A model generated the notes under the pieces. That model made no database searches. It worked only from the letters and a program-made list of their open reading frames with translations, and was not told the origin of the DNA. Shown one piece after another: positions 32,955 to 41,795 of a DNA stretch of 46,659 nucleotides; the stretch's first letter is position 1; the number at the start of each line of letters is the position of its first letter. A program made the position numbers and the translations under genes. The stretch is from an uncultured Clostridia bacterium. GTDB lineage: Bacteria > Bacillota > Clostridia > TANB77 > CAG-508. Location: NCBI GenBank assembly GCA_934129895.1, contig CAKOWY010000009.1:1-46659 (forward strand). The letters are read 5' to 3'.

Positions 32955-34826
32955 TTATACTTCCATTATAATTGGTATTATCATTGGATTTCTTTTTGTT
33001 TTTATAAATAAGTAATCACGTAAATTTTCTTTTACTGTTGTTTTTATTGTTGACCAATCACGAATTCCACGTTCTTCACATAATGCAACTTCGTGTCTTA
33101 CAACACTTTTTACGTCATCCATTAGATTTTCTGATTCTCTAACATAAACAAATCCTCTTGAAATAACATCTGGACCAGCTACAACTTCTCCAGTTTGTGA
33201 ATCCATTGTTAATACAATTACTATTAATCCATCTTGTGCTAAATGTTGTCTATCTCTTAAAACTATATTTCCAACATCTCCAACTCCAAGTCCATCAACC
33301 AAAACTTTTCCACTTGGAACTGTTCCATTAAATTTACATTCGTCTTGATTCATTTCTAGAACTCTACCATTTGTAAGCATAAATATGTTAGATTCATTTA
33401 TTCCCATCAATTTAGCAGTATCAGCATGTGCTCTTAATTGTCTATACTCTCCATGAACTGGTATAAAATATTTAGGTTTAGATAATGCCATAATCAATTT
33501 TTGTTCTTCTTGACAAGCATGTCCAGAAACGTGTACATTTGCTAATGCACTATATACAACTTCTGCTCCTAATTGCATTAAGTCATCTATTACCTTTGAA
33601 ACATATTTTTCATTTCCTGGAATTGGTGTTGCTGATATTATTATTAAATCATTTGATGTTATTGTTATTTTTCTATGATCTCCAGCAGCCATTCTTGTTA
33701 GTGCTGACATTGGTTCTCCTTGGCTTCCTGTTGTTATTATAACTAATTGCTCATCTGTATATGTTCCTATCATATCTATATCAATAAATATATCATCTGG
33801 ACATTTTATATATCCTAATTCTATAGAAGTATTTATAATATTAATCATACTTCTTCCACATACAGCAATTTTTCTACCATATTTTATTGCTGAATTTACT
33901 ATTTGTTGAATTCTATGAACATTTGAAGCAAATGTTGCAACTACTATTCTCTTCTTGCAATTTTGGAATACTGTATCAAATAATTCTCCAACAGAACTTT
34001 CAGACATTGTAAATCCTTTTCTTTCTGCGTTAGTACTATCTGACATTAATGCTAATATTCCTTTATTTCCTAATTCTGCAATTCTTCCAAAATCCATTAA
34101 TTGTCCATCAATAGGAGTATAATCTACTTTAAAATCTCCTGTATGCAAAATTGTTCCTACAGGTGTTGTTATTGCTAACATAACTGAATCTGGAATACTA
34201 TGTGAACTACGTATAAATTCTACTTTAAAATATTTTCCTAGTTGTATTGTTTCTCCTTGTTTTACTATGTGCATTTCTGTACTTCTTAACAATTTATGTT
34301 CTTCTAATTTATTGTTTATTAATCCTGCTGCTAATCTTGTTGCATATATTGGTGTATTTATTTGTTTTAAGAAATATGGTATTCCACCAATATGATCTTC
34401 GTGTCCATGTGTTATAACTAATCCCTTTAATTTTTCTTGATTTTTTACTAAATATGTTATATCTGGTATAACTAAATCAACTCCAAGCATGTCATCTTCT
34501 GGAAATGAAAGTCCACAATCAACAACAATCATCTCATTTTCATATTCAAAAACTGTTATATTTTTTCCAACTTCATGTAATCCTCCTAATGGTATTATTT
34601 TTAGACTTGATTTTTTAAATATTTCTTTTCCATGTTTAAATTCACTTTGTTGACCATCATCTTCTTTTACTTCTTTAATTACTTTTGTTGTTTTTTTTCT
34701 ATGTGTTTTTTTCTCTCCTTCTAAATTTTTTTCTCTATCATTTTTATGATAATTTTTTTTACTTTTTTTCTCTTTTTCTGTTACATTTTTTGATGTATCT
34801 TCTAATACATTATTTTCATCTGTCAT
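32955..34826 (-). CDS. rnj: Ribonuclease J
   Basis: 5'-3' exo- and endoribonuclease, the central RNA-decay enzyme of Firmicutes. 623 residues, about 70 more than usual because of a Lys/Glu-rich N-terminal extension (1-72) that may bind RNA or partners. The metallo-beta-lactamase core starts near 75 (LKIIPLGGLHEVGKN) with the metal motif HGHEDH (His140, His142, Asp144, His145), DFKVDYTPIDG, and the beta-CASP region (GSQGEP, HVSGHA, PVHGEYRQL). The C-terminal domain has DGLGVGDVGN. AAAGGAG precedes the ATG. It has a leader of about 180 nt, unusually long. Confidence 0.96.
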   Translation of the reverse strand: MTDENNVLEDTSKNVTEKEKKSKKNYHKNDREKNLEGEKKTHRKKTTKVIKEVKEDDGQQSEFKHGKEIFKKSSLKIIPLGGLHEVGKNITVFEYENEMIVVDCGLSFPEDDMLGVDLVIPDITYLVKNQEKLKGLVITHGHEDHIGGIPYFLKQINTPIYATRLAAGLINNKLEEHKLLRSTEMHIVKQGETIQLGKYFKVEFIRSSHSIPDSVMLAITTPVGTILHTGDFKVDYTPIDGQLMDFGRIAELGNKGILALMSDSTNAERKGFTMSESSVGELFDTVFQNCKKRIVVATFASNVHRIQQIVNSAIKYGRKIAVCGRSMINIINTSIELGYIKCPDDIFIDIDMIGTYTDEQLVIITTGSQGEPMSALTRMAAGDHRKITITSNDLIIISATPIPGNEKYVSKVIDDLMQLGAEVVYSALANVHVSGHACQEEQKLIMALSKPKYFIPVHGEYRQLRAHADTAKLMGINESNIFMLTNGRVLEMNQDECKFNGTVPSGKVLVDGLGVGDVGNIVLRDRQHLAQDGLIVIVLTMDSQTGEVVAGPDVISRGFVYVRESENLMDDVKSVVRHEVALCEERGIRDWSTIKTTVKENLRDYLFIKTKRNPMIIPIIMEV

Positions 34827-35014
34827 ATATATTTTTTCTCCTTTCTTTTAATTCATTTTACCAATACGAATATTTTTAACATAATATAAATAAGCTTATT
34901 ACGATATAATAAACTAACTCTTCTCTTTTATTTAATTATCTCTCATAAATTATTTACTTTTTTTATCATTTCATACGATAAAATCAAATCAATCTCTTTG
35001 AAAATCCGTTTTTA

Positions 35015-35043
35015 ATTATATCATAATTAGGTTTAATTGTCAA
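35015..35043 (-). promoter_or_regulatory. Consensus promoter of rnj
   Basis: On the minus strand TTGACA (35043-35038), 17 nt, TATAAT (35020-35015). The transcript would carry about 180 nt before the ATG at 34826. Confidence 0.8.
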
Positions 35044-35044
35044 A

Positions 35045-35074
35045 TGAATATTTTTCAATTTTTTGTAAATAATA
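35045..35074 (+). promoter_or_regulatory. Sigma-G-like promoter of gerAB-gerAC
   Basis: TGAATA (35045-35050), 17 nt, AATAATA (35068-35074), close to the forespore sigma-G pattern (gHATR and CATNHTA). It lies 1 nt from the divergent rnj -35 box. AAAGGA and ATG 35102 follow. Confidence 0.5.
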
Positions 35075-35101
35075 TCAAAAATTTTATTGAAAGGATTTAT
35101 A

Positions 35102-36196
35102 ATGGATAATACAAAAATTGGAAATAAAGAAGCTATTGCACTACTTACTACAATATCATTTAATCAATTAATTGTTGGAGGAGCAAAATTTATTATTAGT
35201 AGATGTTCATCTGCTTCTTTATTAAATTTATTATATATAAGTTTGATTGCAATTGTAGTTGCTGGAATTATGTGCTATTTTTTGAATAATTTTCCATCTT
35301 ATGATTTAATTGATATCTCAAACTTTTTAGGTGGAAAATATTTTAAATGGATAATATGTATTATATATATTGCATATTTTTTTCTTTGGACTGGAAATCT
35401 GTTACACATTTTTTCTACTTCTTTACAAATAATATATTTTTCACAAACATCTCTTTTTTTTATTAAACTTTTTATACTTATGTCTGTAATAATTACTTGT
35501 CTTTTCAAAAATAATGCTGTTTATCGCAGTACATTTATTATATTTCCGCTTATACTTATTAGTACACTTTTTTTGTTTGTGTCTGATATAAAATTTTTTT
35601 ATATTGAAAATATTTACCCAATGCTTGGAAATGGATTCTTCTCAACTTTTTTTGGTGGTTTAAGTAATTTACTTATTTTCCAAGTTCTCACATACTTTTT
35701 CTTTTTTCCAACTTTATTAAAAAATCCTTTTGAAATAAGAAAAGTAACTATTTATTCAATAATTATATCATCTATTTTAAATATCCTTTGTGTTGCAACA
35801 GTATTATTTACATCTAATACTTTTTTTGAAGTAAATGAACTAATACCTTTATATGCTGCTGTAAAACTTATTGATTATGGTGCTTTTTTTCAAAAAATGG
35901 ACTCTATCTTCTTTTTAATATGGATTATTTGTTTTATAGCTTATTTGAGCATTACTATAAAAGTTTCTTCAAATATTTTAAAAAGACTATTTTATTCAAA
36001 TTCAGATTCATTTTTTGTAATTTTGTGTTCAATTTTATTACTTATAGCATCATGCTGGCAAAAAAGTTATGCAATGTCAATTTGTTTTATTGAACATTTT
36101 TTGAAATATGCTTTTTTTATTTTGGTATTTGTTGTTCCAACTTTAATACTTATTTTTGCAACATTAAAACAAAAAATTGCGAGGTGGATTAAATGA
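35102..36196 (+). CDS. gerAB: Spore germination permease-like protein (GerAB/GerKB family)
   Basis: GerAB subunits sit in the inner spore membrane and bind germinants. 364 residues from ATG 35102, 7 nt after GAAAGGA; a TTG at 35087 lies before that site. Ten hydrophobic helices; the start NTKIGNKEAIALLTTISFNQLI and the FPSYDLIDISNFLGGKYFKW segment fit the endospore germination permease family within the APC superfamily. It overlaps gerAC by 4 nt. The partner A subunit (gerAA) is not next to it, so this is an incomplete receptor operon in this window. Confidence 0.88.
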   Translation: MDNTKIGNKEAIALLTTISFNQLIVGGAKFIISRCSSASLLNLLYISLIAIVVAGIMCYFLNNFPSYDLIDISNFLGGKYFKWIICIIYIAYFFLWTGNLLHIFSTSLQIIYFSQTSLFFIKLFILMSVIITCLFKNNAVYRSTFIIFPLILISTLFLFVSDIKFFYIENIYPMLGNGFFSTFFGGLSNLLIFQVLTYFFFFPTLLKNPFEIRKVTIYSIIISSILNILCVATVLFTSNTFFEVNELIPLYAAVKLIDYGAFFQKMDSIFFLIWIICFIAYLSITIKVSSNILKRLFYSNSDSFFVILCSILLLIASCWQKSYAMSICFIEHFLKYAFFILVFVVPTLILIFATLKQKIARWIK

Positions 36197-37524
36197 GTAA
36201 AAATTTAATTTATATTATTTTTTTTCTTGTATTATTAATATTTTTTATATATGGCTTTTCTGTTTCCTATACATCACATAATATTAGTAATCTTGCCTAT
36301 GTTTTAGCTTTAGGTATTGATAAAGGTGAAAATGCCAAACTTAAAATTTCAGCACAATTTGCAAAAAATACTATTTCATCTGAAAATGGTTCATCTGATT
36401 CATCTTCAAATAATATCCTAACCGCTTGTGAAGCTGATTCAATTTTTAGTGCTCTCAATATTTTAAATAGTTATATTGGTAAAGAAATCAATCTTGCACA
36501 TTGTTCAGTTATAATTTTTTCAGAAGAAATAGCAAAAGAAGGATTATATAATGAAGTATATAGTATCGCTAATAACGAAGAAATTAGACCTTCTACTAAT
36601 TTTGTTATAAGTAACTGCTCTGCTTATGATTATTTAAACAATACAAATCCTATAATTGAAAATTTAACTACAAAATATTTTGACACTTTTTCAATTACTA
36701 GTAGATTCACAGGATATTTTTCAAATATTACTATTGGCAATTTCTTTCATAATCTTGTGAAAGGTAACTATGACTCAACTGCAATAATGGGTGGTCTAAA
36801 TTTAACTGCTCGCTCTGAAGAAAATAAACAAGATAGTGGAAATAATAATTCTTCGGAAGATAGTAGTGATTCTTCAGATACTTCTAATCGAAATAGTTCA
36901 TCTCAAAATTTTGAAAATAGTTCTAATCAAAATGTTCAAATAACACCTGATAATTTAATTGCTGGATCTAGTTCAATTGTAGGAAAACGTGGAAACGAAA
37001 ATTTAGGTCTTGCTGTTTTTAATAAAGACAAATACTGTGGTCAATTAACTGCTACAGAAACAATATGTCACTTATTAATTGCAAATGAAATTAACACGTG
37101 TATTTTTACAATTCCTAATCCTTTTAATGAAAACGACTCAATTGAAGTTCAAATCATTCCTGAAAAAAAATCAAAAATATCATCAAATTATGATAATGAT
37201 AATTTTAAATTTGTTATCAATTTATATTTAAATGCTAATATAATTGATATTGAAAAAAATTTGAATTTTGAAGATCCAGAAGTATTAGAAAAATTTGCTA
37301 CTTCACTAACAAATTCTTTGAATTCAAAATTTGAAAAATATTTTAATAAAGTTTCAAAAGAATATAATTCTGATATAGATAAATTTTATTTATCTATTCT
37401 AAAATATTTTCCAACTCAAGATTCTCTAAACAATTTAGATTGGAAACAAAAATATATGAACTCAGAATTTTCTTGTAATATTAATATTAATAACATTTCT
37501 AGTTTGTTAATAACAAAAAGCTAA
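36193..37524 (+). CDS. gerAC: Spore germination protein GerAC family, without lipobox cysteine
   Basis: 443 residues. The N-terminal hydrophobic segment (5-25) is followed by SVSYTSHNISNLAYVLALGIDKG, matching the GerAC mature start (usually GCWDxxExxxLaxVxGIGID) except that the lipoprotein cysteine and CWD are absent; it would stay as a membrane-anchored protein. An Asn/Ser-rich insert (about 212-250) splits the middle domain, and the C-terminal half (ICHLLIANEIN... onward to KYFPTQDSLNNLDWKQKYMNS) fits domain 3 of the family. Translationally coupled to gerAB (ATGA) and closed by a perfect palindromic terminator. Confidence 0.85.
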   Translation: MSKNLIYIIFFLVLLIFFIYGFSVSYTSHNISNLAYVLALGIDKGENAKLKISAQFAKNTISSENGSSDSSSNNILTACEADSIFSALNILNSYIGKEINLAHCSVIIFSEEIAKEGLYNEVYSIANNEEIRPSTNFVISNCSAYDYLNNTNPIIENLTTKYFDTFSITSRFTGYFSNITIGNFFHNLVKGNYDSTAIMGGLNLTARSEENKQDSGNNNSSEDSSDSSDTSNRNSSSQNFENSSNQNVQITPDNLIAGSSSIVGKRGNENLGLAVFNKDKYCGQLTATETICHLLIANEINTCIFTIPNPFNENDSIEVQIIPEKKSKISSNYDNDNFKFVINLYLNANIIDIEKNLNFEDPEVLEKFATSLTNSLNSKFEKYFNKVSKEYNSDIDKFYLSILKYFPTQDSLNNLDWKQKYMNSEFSCNININNISSLLITKS

Positions 37525-37530
37525 AAAAAC

Positions 37531-37560
37531 AGATAATATTTGAATATTCAAATATTATCT
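37531..37560. terminator. 30-nt perfect palindrome, shared terminator of gerAC and yitT
   Basis: AGATAATATTTGAAT and its exact complement without a loop spacer. The last bases are part of the yitT stop codon (minus TAG at 37561-37559). ATTTTTT follows on the plus strand; TTTTTTT follows on the minus strand. Confidence 0.8.
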
Positions 37561-38404
37561 ATTTTTTAAACCCTTCTCCTAAAACTTCTCTTACATTTGT
37601 TACAATAATAAAACTGTCTTTATCAATATTTTGAGCTAATTTTTTTATCTTTGAAATATCTCCTCTATTAGCAGCACATATTAAAACAAGTTTTTTATTT
37701 CCACTATACATTCCTTTTCCATGTAATCCTGTTACACCTCTTTCTATTTTTTCTTCTATCTCTTTTGATATTTTCTCGTTTTGATCTGAAATAATAAATA
37801 AAAGTTTCGAATCATAAATCCCTTCAAAAATAATATCTATAAGTTTTCCATATAAATATATTGCTATAGCTGAATATAGTCCAATTTCTATATGTTTAAA
37901 TACAATTACATTTATTAATACAATAATAATATCTATTAAAATAAGATATTTACTTATAGATATATTTGCTCTATATGATTTTATTAAATTTGCAATTAAT
38001 TCTGTTCCTCCTGTAGAAGCCCCTACCTTTAAAATAATTGCTGTACCAATTCCTATTATAATTCCACCATATACTGATGCTAAAAATCTATCTGTTGTTA
38101 TTGAATTATATTTATCTAAAACATCTATAAAAAACGATAAACTTACAGTACCTATTATTGTCTTCCAAAAAAATTCTCTTCCTATTTTATATATTGATAA
38201 TAAAAAAAATGGAATATTTAAAACTATATTCATTATTCCCATTGGTACATTAAATAGATAATATATAATTGTTGCTATTCCAGAAAAACCACCTGTTGAT
38301 AGTTGATTCGGTAATAAAAACAATGCTACTCCAAATGCAATTATAAAAGAGCCTGTTACAGTTCCAACTCCTTCTATAATCGCTTTTTTTACACCTGCGT
38401 TCAT
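37559..38404 (-). CDS. YitT-family membrane protein
   Basis: 281 residues. Five or six transmembrane helices in the first 190 residues, with LPNQLSTGGFSGIATI and GASTGGTELIANLI, the two glycine-rich repeats of the YitT (DUF161) domain. The C-terminal 80 residues (LLFIISDQNEKISKEIEEKIERGVTGLHGKGMYSGNKK) are a DUF2179 cytoplasmic domain. Function is unknown in the family. GGAG lies 11 nt before the ATG. It stands alone between two hairpins, convergent with gerAC. Confidence 0.92.
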   Translation of the reverse strand: MNAGVKKAIIEGVGTVTGSFIIAFGVALFLLPNQLSTGGFSGIATIIYYLFNVPMGIMNIVLNIPFFLLSIYKIGREFFWKTIIGTVSLSFFIDVLDKYNSITTDRFLASVYGGIIIGIGTAIILKVGASTGGTELIANLIKSYRANISISKYLILIDIIIVLINVIVFKHIEIGLYSAIAIYLYGKLIDIIFEGIYDSKLLFIISDQNEKISKEIEEKIERGVTGLHGKGMYSGNKKLVLICAANRGDISKIKKLAQNIDKDSFIIVTNVREVLGEGFKK

Positions 38405-38423
38405 TTATTTTTATCTCCATTAA

Positions 38424-38465
38424 AAAAACTCTTATACTACAATTATTTGTAATATAAGAGTTTTT
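38424..38465 (-). terminator. Terminator of the PstS-like/DUF3298-like pair
   Basis: AAAAACTCTTATA (38424-38436) and TATAAGAGTTTTT (38453-38465), 16-nt loop, T run on the minus strand. Confidence 0.75.
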
Positions 38466-38472
38466 ATTCAAT

Positions 38473-39801
38473 TTAAATTACAATTTTTTCTCCTGTTTCA
38501 ATATTGTAATATTCATCTGATTTTTGTGGACTTATTTTTAATATATCTGTAAAATCATATATATATGTATTTCCACTATCATAATTTTTTCTAGAACAAC
38601 TTATTATGAAGCTTTCAACATTTTCTTCAAAATCATGAACTGTCATTTCATAATAATTTCCATCTTCATGACATCTAATTAATTTTTGTTCAGTTTCTTC
38701 ATCTTGATAACGATCGAAATATATACTATAATTTAATATATAAAAATTATTTTTATTTTCATTAGCAACTACTTTTATTTTAGAAATTTCTTTTTCTATT
38801 GATTTTACTTTATCTAAAACAATCTTTTTCTCAATCTCATCGCTGCTCTCTTCTCCCCACCAATCAACAGCTATTTCAATATAATAATTTTTTTCATTTT
38901 GATAATTATAATAATATAATTGTTTATTATCCTTTGTTGTTAAGACATATAAATTATCTAATCCAATATCATTTGAAGAATATATACTTTCACCCTTTAA
39001 AAATCTATTATATATTGCAATATATTCGTTCCATTCTTCCATACTAATACTTATAGTAGTATCTTCATATAAAATGTCAACTGTTTTTTCTGTGTAATAA
39101 AAGTTTTCTAATTTTCCTCTTCTATATAATTCTATTATATCTGATATATCTTCTTCTATATTTCCATATTTTTCTACAACGAGTTGACCAGAAAGATTCA
39201 TCTCTGCTCTATTTGCAACAAAACTTCTATATGCAGACTTTCTCAATATTTCTTCCACTGGAGCATCTGAAGTAAAAACTTGGCTCAATTTTATCTCTGC
39301 TCCTGTATTTAAATCAAAATTAATTCCAATACGATCATCAATTATATCATCACTATTATCATCTACTTTTCCCCAATAATTAATATATACTGATATTGTA
39401 TTTCCATAATTCGCAAAGCACATTACAGAAACTGTTGCATTTACAACATTATTTAAATTAATTTTTTCTTTGTACTTATTTAATGCTATATCTTCAATTT
39501 GCTTATTTATACTGCTTTGAATATTTAAATCTTTTAGTCCATCTATTTGAATGTAATTTATTTCTATTTTATCCTTAGATACATTCTTTTCTATTATTTT
39601 TATATCATTCTCATCATATTTTCCTTTAAGATTAATACCCTCTACATCTTTTTGAGATTCTGTTTTCATCAAATTTTCTTGTTGTTGATTATTTTCATCA
39701 ATATCAATTTTTTTATACATTATAACTAAGGCTGTTGTCACAATACAGATTATACAAAATATAATAACAAATATCAGTTTAGATTTAATTGTTTTGAACA
39801 T
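38473..39801 (-). CDS. Membrane-anchored protein with DUF4163/DUF3298-like domains
   Basis: 442 residues. One N-terminal transmembrane helix (9-29), a polar linker, then a region like DUF4163 (about 80-145: INYIQIDGLKDLNIQSSINKQIED, recalling the Pro-x-aromatic-GL-x-INxxI pattern of PdaC and RsiV) and DUF3298 (about 170-260: IGINFDLNTGAEIKLSQVFTSD). The C-terminal 180 residues are acidic and unrecognised. Such domains occur in extracytoplasmic anti-sigma factors and deacetylases, but no catalytic domain is present. It starts within the last 17 nt of the PstS-like gene, so the two are probably co-translated and may form one complex. Confidence 0.65.
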   Translation of the reverse strand: MFKTIKSKLIFVIIFCIICIVTTALVIMYKKIDIDENNQQQENLMKTESQKDVEGINLKGKYDENDIKIIEKNVSKDKIEINYIQIDGLKDLNIQSSINKQIEDIALNKYKEKINLNNVVNATVSVMCFANYGNTISVYINYWGKVDDNSDDIIDDRIGINFDLNTGAEIKLSQVFTSDAPVEEILRKSAYRSFVANRAEMNLSGQLVVEKYGNIEEDISDIIELYRRGKLENFYYTEKTVDILYEDTTISISMEEWNEYIAIYNRFLKGESIYSSNDIGLDNLYVLTTKDNKQLYYYNYQNEKNYYIEIAVDWWGEESSDEIEKKIVLDKVKSIEKEISKIKVVANENKNNFYILNYSIYFDRYQDEETEQKLIRCHEDGNYYEMTVHDFEENVESFIISCSRKNYDSGNTYIYDFTDILKISPQKSDEYYNIETGEKIVI

Positions 39802-40696
39802 ATCCAGCCTCCTTTACAATGTTCTGACCATTTTCAGATATCATTGCATTTAATAATTTTCTAGTATTACTATCTTTAGATTCATTTTTTCTTATAACTG
39901 CATAATATGTAGTTTGAAATCTATATAAACCTGTTCTAATATTATCATAACTTGGTTGTATTCCATCTATTGATAATAATTTTATATTCTCATCTTTATA
40001 CAATGATGTTGTATAATAATAATATGAATAACCTATAGCATTTTCTTTATTCTCATACTCTGTTATTACATTTATTATGTCTGAATTTGTTTGAGATATA
40101 TTTTCTGTGTCTGGATTTTTCATTTTTGTTCCATTCATAATCAATGATAACATTCCCTTTTGATTTTCTGATGTTGAAGGGCACTGATATGCTATAATTG
40201 AAGAATCCTCTCCACCTACACTTTTCCAATTTGTAATTTTGCCTGAATATATTTGTTGTATTTGGCCAAGAGTTAAATTTTCAACACTATTTTCTTTATT
40301 TACAAAAAATACAAATGCTTCTTTAGCAACTGGAACCATTTCTAATTCAACTCCAGTTTTTTGAGCTATTTCTAATTCTTCATCTGTTGGATATGGTACT
40401 AAAATCAAATCCACATCACCATTTATTAAATTAAGATATGCATTTTCTGTTTTACTATGAGTAATTGAAAGGTCTTCCGTACTTTTTCCTGTAAAAGCTG
40501 ATTCATAAGCTTCATTTAAAGCTAGTGTTGATATAGAACCATCAACTTTAGGATAATCTTTTAAATCAAATAATATTTTGTCATTTGTACTTTCATCAAC
40601 TTTTGTGAAATATAAAAATGTAACAATACATCCAATTACAACTAATATCATTATTAATATTAATAATATATCTATTGTTTTTTTGTTTTTCTCCAT
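39785..40696 (-). CDS. PstS-like phosphate-binding domain protein, membrane-anchored
   Basis: 303 residues. A transmembrane helix (9-30) replaces the usual cleaved lipoprotein signal (Cys22 is within the helix, not a good lipobox). The rest is a type-II periplasmic binding protein of the PBP-like/PstS group: YPKVDGSISTLALNEAY near the start, VFFVNKENSVENLTLGQIQQIYSGKITNWKSVGG in the middle (a hallmark of PstS), and ENAIGYSYYYY. No pst transporter genes are adjacent. With the overlapping DUF4163/DUF3298-like protein it may work as a sensor rather than transporter, which is inference. Confidence 0.8.
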   Translation of the reverse strand: MEKNKKTIDILLILIMILVVIGCIVTFLYFTKVDESTNDKILFDLKDYPKVDGSISTLALNEAYESAFTGKSTEDLSITHSKTENAYLNLINGDVDLILVPYPTDEELEIAQKTGVELEMVPVAKEAFVFFVNKENSVENLTLGQIQQIYSGKITNWKSVGGEDSSIIAYQCPSTSENQKGMLSLIMNGTKMKNPDTENISQTNSDIINVITEYENKENAIGYSYYYYTTSLYKDENIKLLSIDGIQPSYDNIRTGLYRFQTTYYAVIRKNESKDSNTRKLLNAMISENGQNIVKEAGYVQNN

Positions 40697-40717
40697 TTCA
40701 TTTTCATCCTTTTTTAT

Positions 40718-41779
40718 TTATTTGTGTTCCTCTAAAAATTCTGGAAATTTTTCCAAAACCTCTAATTGGAATTTTCCAGGTTTTACTTTTGTATCTTGTT
40801 TAACTATTAATTCTAATTCATATAATTCTCTCAATTTGTTTACATTTTCTTTTTTATGTCCTACAACATTATTTACATCTTCAGGATTAATTGTTATTTT
40901 TACTTTTTTTACCTTTGTATTTAATTTTTTAATACTTTCTAAAATATTATCATACCATATACTTGATTCAACCAATTGTCTAAATGCTGGATGATATGGT
41001 CCAGCTACAACTTCACTTCCAGTTACAGATGGATCAGTTATTTCGTTTGTATTTTGTAATCCTATTCTAATTATTTCTATACATTTTTTTCTGAATAATG
41101 GTACTATTTCTTTACATGTTTCTACAGCTTGAATAACTGTTAATGGCTTATATTTATCATTTAGAAAATCTCTCTCTAATTTTGTATTCTTTATTACCAA
41201 TACTGGATAAATTCTTACCATTTTAGGTTTTAATTTTATTAGTTCTTTTGCTGTATTTATTTCATCAATTCTTGTACTTTCAGGAAGCCCAACCATCATT
41301 TGATGTCCTAATTCAAAACCATACCATCTTATTAATTTTGATGCCTTTTTTACATCTTCAAAAGTATGTCCTCTTTGACTTTGTTTCAAAATATAATCAT
41401 TTGCAGATTGAACACCTAATTCAATTGTTTTTACCTTATATTTTTTTAATCTTTTTAAAATTTCTTTATTGATATAATCTGGTCTTGTAGATATTCTTAT
41501 ACTATCTACCTTCCCAGCATTTATATATTCATAAGCAATTTTTAAAAATTCTTCTTGCTTTTCTACATCTATTCCTGTAAAACTTCCACCAAAAAAAGCA
41601 ATTTCTTTTTTTACATCTTTTTCTTTTATATATCCCAAATAAGTATCTATAGTTGATCTAATTTCCTCTTTTGTTATCATTTTCTTTTCACCACTAATTG
41701 ATTTTTGGTTACAAAAAACACAATCATTTGGACATCCTAAATGTGGTACAAATATTGGAATTATATATCTTTTTTTCAT
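40718..41779 (-). CDS. Elp3-like radical SAM protein
   Basis: 353 residues. Cys16, Cys20 and Cys23 (CPNDCVFC) are the CxxxCxxC motif that binds the 4Fe-4S cluster with S-adenosylmethionine. AFFGGSFTGI, SIRISTRPDYI, TIELGVQSAND and HQMMVGLPEST follow the Elp3/YhcC-type order. There is no acetyltransferase domain of true Elp3 (the C-terminal 100 residues are too short and lack the motif). Substrate unknown; a tRNA or other RNA target is suggested by relatives. Located just after rnc, a place commonly seen in Clostridia before smc, but smc is not here. Confidence 0.85.
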   Translation of the reverse strand: MKKRYIIPIFVPHLGCPNDCVFCNQKSISGEKKMITKEEIRSTIDTYLGYIKEKDVKKEIAFFGGSFTGIDVEKQEEFLKIAYEYINAGKVDSIRISTRPDYINKEILKRLKKYKVKTIELGVQSANDYILKQSQRGHTFEDVKKASKLIRWYGFELGHQMMVGLPESTRIDEINTAKELIKLKPKMVRIYPVLVIKNTKLERDFLNDKYKPLTVIQAVETCKEIVPLFRKKCIEIIRIGLQNTNEITDPSVTGSEVVAGPYHPAFRQLVESSIWYDNILESIKKLNTKVKKVKITINPEDVNNVVGHKKENVNKLRELYELELIVKQDTKVKPGKFQLEVLEKFPEFLEEHK

Positions 41780-41795
41780 TTTCTCCCTCCCTTAC

